A DNA stretch of 6,775 nucleotides. Source: CAKSQL01 sp045606465. Lineage in GTDB: Bacteria > Bacillota > Clostridia > UBA1381. The DNA lies in contig JAZURZ010000088.1 in NCBI GenBank assembly GCA_045606465.1, forward strand, positions 1-6,775, given 5' to 3'. This document shows positions 1 to 4,893 of the stretch, in pieces. A model generated the notes under the pieces. The model worked only from the letters and a program-made list of their open reading frames with translations, was not told where the DNA came from and did not search any database. Each line of letters begins with the position of its first letter. Position 1 is the first letter of the stretch. A program made the translations under genes and the position numbers.

Positions 1-646
1 CCTCTGCCATGCTTTTTAAAACCTTTTCCTGCCTTTTTTTTGCAAGGTCGGGATTGTTTTTGGGAGAATACACAGATGGCGCATTTGGGACTCCTGCAAG
101 GAGCGATGCTTCCGATTTAGTCATTTTATCGGGAGTTTTGCCAAAATAGCCAACAGAGGCATCATATATATTATAATACCCGCTGCCATAATATATTCCA
201 TTAAAATAAAGCTCTAAAATTTCATCTTTTGAATATTCCTTTTCAATTGCAAAAGCCATAAAAATTTCGGCAAGCTTTCTTGTTGGAGTGTTATCCTGCT
301 CAAAATATATATTCTTTGCAAGCTGCTGAGTTATTGTGCTTCCGCCCTCTTTTAGCTCCTTATGCCTTAAATCGGTCAGAATTGCCCTTAAAGTCCCAAT
401 TATGTCAAATCCGTTGTGATAGTAAAATCGCCTGTCTTCAACTGCAACTACAGCGTCCTTATAAAATTGCGGAATGTCATCAAAAAATGTGTAATTTTCC
501 TGATTTTTCAAAGAAAGAATTGCCTCATCAAGGGGCAAAGTATCTATTGCATTTTTGTATTTTGTATATCCTGAATATGTAATTCCTGCAACTGCAATAA
601 GTATAATAAGAATAATAAAACCAAAAAATCTTTTTATCTTTTTCAT
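1..646 (-). CDS. GT51 peptidoglycan glycosyltransferase, N-terminal part (cut by window edge)
   Basis: This enzyme polymerises lipid II into glycan strands on the outer face of the membrane. I translated it by hand; 215 codons lie in the window and the frame stays open at the left edge. Residues 1-6 are basic (MKKIKR) and residues 7-26 form one membrane anchor. The GT51 motifs follow in order: EDRRFYYHNGFD at 70-81 with the expected catalytic Glu70; GGSTITQQLAKN at 101-112; RKLAE at 123-127 with the second conserved Glu127; KDEILELYFNGIYYG at 140-154; then GYFGK and LLAGVPNAP. The ATG at 646 has AAGGGGTG (653-660) six bases upstream; an in-frame GTG at 653-655 overlaps that site and is less likely. 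The spacing from membrane anchor to motif 1 is short. It could be a monofunctional transglycosylase ending just beyond the window or the start of a class A penicillin-binding protein; the missing C-terminus decides. The family call is firm, the subtype is open. Confidence 0.93.
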   Translation of the reverse strand, partial: MKKIKRFFGFIILIILIAVAGITYSGYTKYKNAIDTLPLDEAILSLKNQENYTFFDDIPQFYKDAVVAVEDRRFYYHNGFDIIGTLRAILTDLRHKELKEGGSTITQQLAKNIYFEQDNTPTRKLAEIFMAFAIEKEYSKDEILELYFNGIYYGSGYYNIYDASVGYFGKTPDKMTKSEASLLAGVPNAPSVYSPKNNPDLAKKRQEKVLKSMAE

Positions 647-721
647 TTTTCTCACCCCTTAGCTAAAAGAAAATAATCCAACCTCCGATTACTCTCTTTC
701 GGCTATCCATTCCATGTCAGA

Positions 722-736
722 ATAAAAGGCTTTTAT
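722..736. promoter_or_regulatory. 7-bp dyad just downstream of the predicted GT51 transcription start
   Basis: ATAAAAG and CTTTTAT flank a single central base. The loop is too short for an RNA hairpin, so if functional it would act as a DNA operator. It covers roughly +4 to +18 relative to the start inferred from the -10 box at 747-752, a position where repressors often bind. Such dyads also arise by chance in AT-rich DNA, so support is weak. Confidence 0.2.
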
Positions 737-746
737 CCTTACTTAA

Positions 747-775
747 ATTATATACTAAAGTCACAAAAAATGCAA
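747..775 (-). promoter_or_regulatory. Candidate sigma-A promoter of the GT51 gene
   Basis: Reading the minus strand, a perfect -10 box TATAAT (747-752) follows a weak -35 box TTGCAT (770-775) after a 17-base spacer. Transcription would start near 740, giving a leader of about 95 bases before the GT51 ATG. The -35 matches only the TTG of TTGACA, so this is a prediction from the -10 box and its position. Confidence 0.5.
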
Positions 776-807
776 TAGCAAGAAAAATTAAAATATTTTT
801 TAAAAAA

Positions 808-848
808 AGAAAAACTCCATCTTATGTAAACATCAATGAAGTTTTTCT
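808..848. repeat. Inverted repeat / potential hairpin
   Basis: AGAAAAACT (808-816) and AGTTTTTCT (840-848) are perfect 9-bp reverse complements around a 23-base loop. The loop itself has extra pairing, CAT (818-820) with ATG (836-838) and ATGT (824-827) with ACAT (830-833), so a long imperfect stem can form on either strand. It sits at the left edge of the structured block at 836-1110 and may be part of it. On the minus strand the stem is followed by a T-rich run, so it could weakly terminate leftward transcripts. Confidence 0.5.
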
Positions 849-1110
849 CTTTTTCTTGTGTGGCGACAACAGGAGTTAAAAAAAGGATTTGCAAAATAAA
901 AAAGGCGCACCCAACCAAATTCAGACACGCCTCGAAAAACGCAAACCCCGATTGCTGCGAAACAAATCTTAACAAAAGAGGAAAACTTTCCTACATTTAC
1001 AAGGAAGCCCATCCTACAATTACCAAGTGGAATTTGCGTTTTTGCTACTTTTGACACCAAAAGTAGACCTCCCCGGCAGGGGGAAAGAAAATTAAAATTT
1101 ACACCTTCAT
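836..1110. repeat. Structured non-coding intergenic element (possible MITE-like repeat or RNA)
   Basis: This block is GC-richer than its flanks and packed with symmetry. AAAAACGCAAA (935-945) and TTTGCGTTTTT (1033-1043) are perfect 11-bp reverse complements. CTACTTTTG (1045-1053) and CAAAAGTAG (1058-1066) form a perfect 9-bp stem with a 4-base loop. CCCC (1071-1074) pairs with GGGG (1079-1082). AGGCG (903-907) pairs with CGCCT (929-933). Two imperfect 18-base direct repeats lie 23 bases apart, at 987-1004 and 1010-1027. ATGAAG (836-841) and CTTCAT (1105-1110) could be the inner parts of terminal inverted repeats. Open frames exist on both strands, but none has a credible protein composition. 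It could be a miniature inverted-repeat element, an extragenic palindromic repeat or a structured RNA. The boundaries are estimates. Confidence 0.5.
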
Positions 1111-1141
1111 AAAATTTAGTTACCAATGAAATAATAAAAAA

Positions 1142-1166
1142 CTTTTGCCCTTTTGGTTTTCAAAAG
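1142..1166 (-). terminator. Possible second, weaker terminator hairpin after icd
   Basis: Reading the minus strand, CTTTTG (1161-1166) can pair with CAAAAG at 1150-1155 (5-base loop) or with a second CAAAAG at 1142-1147. The second pairing is followed at once by a run of six T. It lies just beyond the strong icd terminator and could act as a tandem backup. The stems are only 6 bp and AT-rich, so this is a weak call. Confidence 0.25.
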
Positions 1167-1170
1167 AATA

Positions 1171-1208
1171 TAAAAAACTCTGACCTTTTTAAAACATCAA
1201 GGTCAGAG
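1171..1208 (-). terminator. Intrinsic terminator of the acn-icd operon
   Basis: CTCTGACCTT (1178-1187) and AAGGTCAGAG (1199-1208) form a perfect 10-bp stem with an 11-base loop. In the direction of the operon (minus strand) the stem is followed immediately by six T and more A/T, the classic Rho-independent layout. It begins 11 bases after the icd stop codon. On the plus strand a shorter T run also follows the stem, so it may work in both directions. Confidence 0.9.
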
Positions 1209-1219
1209 CTTTTTATTCC

Positions 1220-2386
1220 TTACATAGCTTTAATTGTTTCCATTACATAATCTGCAAATTCTGCGCCTGTACAACCTGTATCACGTCCTGTAATAGTCAA
1301 CTTCTTTTCATCATACATACACTTGTCAAGAGCTGCCTCAAGCTTGTCTGCCTGCTCCTGATAGCCAATGTGTGACAAAAGCATAACGCCTGCACGAATA
1401 ATTGAGCAAGGGTCTGCATACTGGTCACGATTTTCTAAAACCATTCTTGGAGCACTGCCATGGATTGCCTCAAACATAGCATAACGCTTACCAATATTTG
1501 CACTTCCTGCAGTTCCTACGCCACCTTGGAATTCTGCCGCCTCGTCGGTGATGATGTCACCATAAAGATTTGGTAGCACAACAACCTGGAACTGTGTTCT
1601 TCTTTTTGGATCAACCAATTTTGCTGTCATTATGTCGATGTACCAGTCATCAAATTCAATTTCGGGATATTCCTTGGCAATCTCCTGACAGGTCTTTAAA
1701 AATTTACCGTCGGTTGTTTTTATAACATTTGCTTTTGTTACACAAGTAACCCTTGTTTTTCCATTTTTCTTTGCATAGTCAAATGCTGCACGTGCAATAC
1801 GCTCTGAGCCATCTTGAGTTGTCACTGTAAAGTCAATTGCCAAATCGTCATTTACATTTACTCCCTTAGAGCCAACCGCGTATCCGCCCTCGGTGTTTTC
1901 ACGATAGAAAACCCAGTCTATTCCCTGTTCTGGAACCTTTACAGGACGAACATTTGCAAAAAGGTCAAGCTCTTTTCTCATTGCAACGTTTGCGCTTTCA
2001 ATATTTGGCCATGGGTCGCCCGCTCTGGGAGTAGTGGTAGGTCCTTTTAAAATTACATGGCACTGCTTTAATTCCTCCAAAACATCGTCGGGAATTGCCT
2101 TGTTTGCCGCAACTCTGTTTTCAATTGTGAGTCCGTCTATAACCTTAAATTCCACCTTGCCGCATTTTGTTTCCTCTTCTAATAAAAACTCCAAAATTCT
2201 ATGCGCCTCGTGTGTGATTGCAGGGCCTATTCCATCGCCGCCACACACACCTATTACAATTTTGTCAAGATTTTTAAAATCAACAAAATCCTTTTCTTCC
2301 TTCATTTTTTCAATTCTTGCCTTTTGTTCTTCAAGAACTTTAGCAAATTTTTCTAAAGCTTGTTGAATATCTGCATCGTATGCCAT
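1220..2386 (-). CDS. icd: Isocitrate dehydrogenase (isocitrate/isopropylmalate dehydrogenase family)
   Basis: It likely oxidises and decarboxylates isocitrate to 2-oxoglutarate in the cytoplasm, reducing NAD(P)+. The 388 residues carry the family signatures in order: GDGIGPAI (50-57); the substrate loop around Ser131, Asn133, Arg137 and Arg147 (ANVRPV); YRENTEGGYA with Arg162 and Tyr169; TKANV with Lys218; metal ligands Asp251, Asp277 and Asp281 (NLYGDIITDEAAE); and HGSAP at 309-313. Residues 1-40 are a charged helical extension before the first strand of the core fold. The coenzyme position after HGSAP is Arg-Met, neither the Asp usual in NAD enzymes nor the Lys-Tyr of E. coli NADP-IDH, so cofactor choice is uncertain. 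AAGGAGAG (2394-2401) lies 7 bases before the ATG. It is 31 bp downstream of aconitase in the same operon, which favours isocitrate over isopropylmalate, homoisocitrate or tartrate as substrate. Confidence 0.9.
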   Translation of the reverse strand: MAYDADIQQALEKFAKVLEEQKARIEKMKEEKDFVDFKNLDKIVIGVCGGDGIGPAITHEAHRILEFLLEEETKCGKVEFKVIDGLTIENRVAANKAIPDDVLEELKQCHVILKGPTTTPRAGDPWPNIESANVAMRKELDLFANVRPVKVPEQGIDWVFYRENTEGGYAVGSKGVNVNDDLAIDFTVTTQDGSERIARAAFDYAKKNGKTRVTCVTKANVIKTTDGKFLKTCQEIAKEYPEIEFDDWYIDIMTAKLVDPKRRTQFQVVVLPNLYGDIITDEAAEFQGGVGTAGSANIGKRYAMFEAIHGSAPRMVLENRDQYADPCSIIRAGVMLLSHIGYQEQADKLEAALDKCMYDEKKLTITGRDTGCTGAEFADYVMETIKAM

Positions 2387-2417
2387 ATTTTTTCTCTCCT
2401 TTTTTTATATTTTTACC

Positions 2418-4346
2418 TTAATGATTTTTTGTATAGTTCAAAAGACCGCCTGCATAAATCATTTCTTTTTGACGCTCCGACAAATTCACAACAGCGTTAA
2501 AGGTTATGCCTTTTGTTTTGTTTTCAACCTTTATTATGTCCCCATTTGCCATCTGTGTGCGTACATCATTAATAACAAGCTCATCCAAAAGGTCAATTTT
2601 TTCATAATCTTTTTCATTTTCAAAGGTCATGGGAATAATTCCTGCATTTATAAGATTTGCCATGTGTATTCTTGCAAATGACTTTGTTATTACAGCCTTT
2701 ACACCAAGATATAATGGTGCTAATGCCGCATGCTCTCTTGATGAGCCCTGACCATAGTTTGAGCCGCCTACAACTATTGATTTTCCAAGCTCCAATGCAC
2801 GATTGGGGAAGTTCTCGTCACAGACAGCAAAGCAATGCTTTGATATTTCGGGAATGTTTGAGCGCAACGGCAAAATTTTTGCACCTGCCGGCATAATATG
2901 GTCTGTAGTGATGTTATCTCCCACCTTTAAGCTGCATTTTGCCAAAATGTCAACAGGCATTGGCTCGGCAATTGGGAAAGGCTTTATGTTAGGACCTCTT
3001 AAAACCTCTACAGTGTCCATTTTATCTTCCGATACAGGCTCTACCACCATGTTGTCATTTATGTCAAAATATTCGGGCAATTTAAATTCTGGCATTTCTC
3101 CCAAAGTTCTTGGATCTGTCAGCACTCCCGTAATAGCAGAGGCTGCTGCAACCTCAGGAGATACAAGATAAATTTGTCCATCCTTTGTTCCCGAACGACC
3201 CTCAAAATTTCTATTAAAGGTTCTTAGTGATATACCCTTGGAATTTGGAGATTGTCCCATTCCTATACAAGGACCACAAGCACTTTCAAGAATTCTCGCT
3301 CCTGCCTCAATGAGCTTTGATAAGCCTCCGTTTTTAGCAAGCATATTCAAAACCTGCTTTGAGCCCGGGGCAATGGATAAAGAAACATCAGGATGTATAG
3401 TTTTTCCATTTAATATGTGAGCAACCTTCATCATATCAAGTAACGATGAATTTGTGCATGAGCCTATACACACCTGGTCAATTTTAAGATTTCCTATTTC
3501 CTTAATTGTTTTTACATTGTCGGGGGAATGAGGACAAGCTACCAATGGCACAAGCTCGGAAAGATTTATTTTCACAACCTCATCATATTCTGCATCCTCA
3601 TCAGCTGAAAGCGGAACATAAACTTCCTCACGCTTTTGAGCCTTTAAAAACTCTCTTGTAATTTCATCGGAAGGGAAAATTGATGTGGTTGCACCAAGCT
3701 CAGCACCCATGTTAGTAATGGTTGCTCTTTCGGGAACCGAGAGGGTTTTTACCCCTTCGCCTGTGTATTCTATAACCTTTCCGACTCCACCCTTTACAGA
3801 CAAACGTCTTAAAACTTCCAGGATAATATCCTTTGCTCCAACCCAGGGGCTTAGCCTTCCTGTAAGTTCAACCTTTACAATTTTGGGGCAGGTTATATAA
3901 TATGTGCCGCCGCCCATTGCAACTGCGACATCCATGCCTCCTGCACCTATTGCAATCATTCCTATGCCACCGCCCGTGGGAGTGTGGCTGTCTGAACCAA
4001 TCAGGGTTTTACCCGGAGCACCAAAGCGTTCTAAGTGGACCTGATGGCAAATTCCATTACCAGGACGTGAAAAATATATTCCATGTTTTTTACATATGCT
4101 TCCTATAAAACGATGGTCGTCGGCATTTTCAAAGCCGCTCTGCAATGTGTTATGGTCAATATATGCAACAGACCTCTCAGTTTTCACTCTCGGTACTCCC
4201 ATAGCCTCAAATTCGAGATATGCCATAGTTCCTGTTGCGTCCTGAGTTAAGGTCTGGTCAATTTTTATTCCGATTTCTTCACCTTTTATCATTTCTCCCT
4301 CAACGAGGTGAGAAGATAAGATTTTTTCGGTCAAGGTAAGTCCCAT
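2418..4346 (-). CDS. acn: Aconitate hydratase (aconitase), compact monomeric type
   Basis: It interconverts citrate and isocitrate via cis-aconitate using a [4Fe-4S] cluster. At 642 residues it is far shorter than AcnA enzymes (about 890) and fits the compact, mitochondrial/Aquifex-like bacterial class. The cluster ligands are visible as Cys297 (IGSCTNS), Cys357 and Cys360 (ACGPCIG). Other active-site signatures are DHNTLQ (64-69), GSDSHTPTGGG (117-127), the arginines of FNRNFEGR (377-384), and the C-terminal swivel motif GGSNYGQGSSREHAALAP (527-544), whose SSR holds the expected catalytic serine. The domain order is the cluster-binding domains first and the swivel domain last. The large subunit of 3-isopropylmalate dehydratase is related but lacks the fused swivel domain. 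AGGAGGAG (4353-4360) sits 6 bases before the ATG. It is the first gene of the operon, with isocitrate dehydrogenase following after 31 bp, so the two enzymes act consecutively. Confidence 0.96.
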   Translation of the reverse strand: MGLTLTEKILSSHLVEGEMIKGEEIGIKIDQTLTQDATGTMAYLEFEAMGVPRVKTERSVAYIDHNTLQSGFENADDHRFIGSICKKHGIYFSRPGNGICHQVHLERFGAPGKTLIGSDSHTPTGGGIGMIAIGAGGMDVAVAMGGGTYYITCPKIVKVELTGRLSPWVGAKDIILEVLRRLSVKGGVGKVIEYTGEGVKTLSVPERATITNMGAELGATTSIFPSDEITREFLKAQKREEVYVPLSADEDAEYDEVVKINLSELVPLVACPHSPDNVKTIKEIGNLKIDQVCIGSCTNSSLLDMMKVAHILNGKTIHPDVSLSIAPGSKQVLNMLAKNGGLSKLIEAGARILESACGPCIGMGQSPNSKGISLRTFNRNFEGRSGTKDGQIYLVSPEVAAASAITGVLTDPRTLGEMPEFKLPEYFDINDNMVVEPVSEDKMDTVEVLRGPNIKPFPIAEPMPVDILAKCSLKVGDNITTDHIMPAGAKILPLRSNIPEISKHCFAVCDENFPNRALELGKSIVVGGSNYGQGSSREHAALAPLYLGVKAVITKSFARIHMANLINAGIIPMTFENEKDYEKIDLLDELVINDVRTQMANGDIIKVENKTKGITFNAVVNLSERQKEMIYAGGLLNYTKNH

Positions 4347-4385
4347 AATATTCTCCTCCTCTTTTCATCTAAAACATCACTTTAT

Positions 4386-4414
4386 ATTTTATAAGAATTT
4401 TTACAAATTGTCAA
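4386..4414 (-). promoter_or_regulatory. Sigma-A promoter of the acn-icd operon
   Basis: Reading the minus strand, a perfect -35 box TTGACA (4409-4414) and a -10 box TAAAAT (4386-4391, five of six consensus bases) are separated by the ideal 17 bases. Transcription would start around 4379, leaving a leader of only about 33 bases that contains the strong AGGAGGAG site. This leader is too short for a typical riboswitch, so any control is more likely at the promoter. Confidence 0.8.
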
Positions 4415-4478
4415 TCCCTAACACCAAAATCTCTCATACAAATCCTTGTAATTTTTTTAAAAAAAAGTTGTGTATTTT

Positions 4479-4507
4479 CACAAATTTTTCTCTTTTTTCA
4501 TACTATA
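4479..4507 (+). promoter_or_regulatory. Candidate sigma-K-like (late sporulation) promoter
   Basis: CACA (4479-4482), then 16 bases, then CATACTATA (4499-4507) fits the Bacillus subtilis sigma-K consensus mACm-N16-CATAnnnTA at every specified base. It lies about 42 bases upstream of the ATG at 4549. No good sigma-A -35 box is found upstream of the alternative -10 TACTAT (4501-4506). AT-rich DNA produces such matches occasionally, so this is suggestive only. Confidence 0.35.
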
Positions 4508-4548
4508 GAAATAACTCTCCTGTTTTATATAGAAAGGTGGAGAAGTTT

Positions 4549-4839
4549 ATGACAGAGAGCATAATTTTGTGCCTTATATCTCTTTTTTCAGCTATAGGCA
4601 TAATTTCGGCAGTAAAAGTTTTCACTGCCCAGCTTTTAAATCGCCACAAACAAAGCCCCTACATAGTAATCGGTGTAAAAAACCACCAAGACAGCATTGA
4701 GGGCATCGCCCGTTTGCTCATGCGCACTCATCCTTCCTCTGAGATACTCATAATAGACTATGGCTCCAGCGACGAAACAAGGGCTATTATAGATAAGCTT
4801 TGCGGCGATTTTCCAAAAATTCAAAAAAAATTTAATTAA
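4549..4839 (+). CDS. Small membrane-anchored protein with a partial GT-A (family 2) glycosyltransferase-like domain
   Basis: The 96-residue product has one membrane segment at about 4-25, a short basic linker, and then a segment at 38-85 resembling the start of the family 2 glycosyltransferase fold. A first strand (YIVIGVKN) is followed by a helix (DSIEGIARLLMRT), a second strand (EILIID) and DYGSSDETRAIIDKL, which mimics the nucleotide-sugar-binding D-D-G-S-x-D-x-T motif. The rest of a transferase domain, including the DxD metal site and catalytic base, is absent, and a terminator follows at once, so it is not simply cut by the window. I see no frameshifted remainder. The ATG at 4549 is preferred because AAAGGTGG ends 8 bases upstream; an in-frame ATG at 4408 would place coding sequence over the acn promoter and has no ribosome site. 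The gene diverges from acn. Function unknown; enzymatic activity is unlikely. Confidence 0.75.
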   Translation: MTESIILCLISLFSAIGIISAVKVFTAQLLNRHKQSPYIVIGVKNHQDSIEGIARLLMRTHPSSEILIIDYGSSDETRAIIDKLCGDFPKIQKKFN

Positions 4840-4842
4840 AAT

Positions 4843-4890
4843 CACAAAAAAGGACAAAAGCTTTTTTTGAAGTCTTTAGTCCTTTTTGTG
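4843..4890. terminator. Bidirectional terminator between converging genes
   Basis: CACAAAAAAGGAC (4843-4855) pairs with GTCCTTTTTGTG (4879-4890): 12 bp with one bulged A, extended inside the loop by 4 bp after a single T-T mismatch. The GGAC/GTCC core is flanked by A on the 5' side and T on the 3' side on both strands, the form expected of a terminator that works in both directions. It lies between the stop of the small plus-strand gene (4839) and the stop of the phosphate transporter (4894), with only a few bases to spare on either side. Confidence 0.8.
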
Positions 4891-4893
4891 CGT

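Noticed and set aside
280..582. 100-codon plus-strand frame opposite the GT51 gene
   Set aside because: The minus strand encodes all GT51 motifs in order across this interval, so the plus frame is an antisense shadow.
987..1027. CRISPR-like repeat pair
   Set aside because: Only two imperfect 18-base copies separated by about 5 bases, with no further units and no cas genes nearby.
833..1126. 97-codon minus-strand open frame, with overlapping 75-codon minus (748-975) and 72-codon plus (836-1054) frames
   Set aside because: All three run through the inverted-repeat block, have odd Cys/Phe-rich or Lys-rich composition, lack good ribosome sites and conflict with each other. Non-coding structured DNA explains them better.
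4347..4385. Riboswitch or other leader RNA before aconitase
   Set aside because: The predicted leader is only about 33 bases and shows no stable hairpin, too short for known riboswitch classes.
4408..4548. Upstream extension of the small plus-strand gene to an ATG at 4408
   Set aside because: It would cover the acn -35 box, has no ribosome site and adds a low-complexity stretch; the ATG at 4549 has a well-placed site and begins directly with the membrane segment.
4636..4857. Minus-strand 73-codon frame opposite the mini GT-A gene
   Set aside because: It is antisense to a better-supported gene, runs into the terminator hairpin and has no recognisable features.
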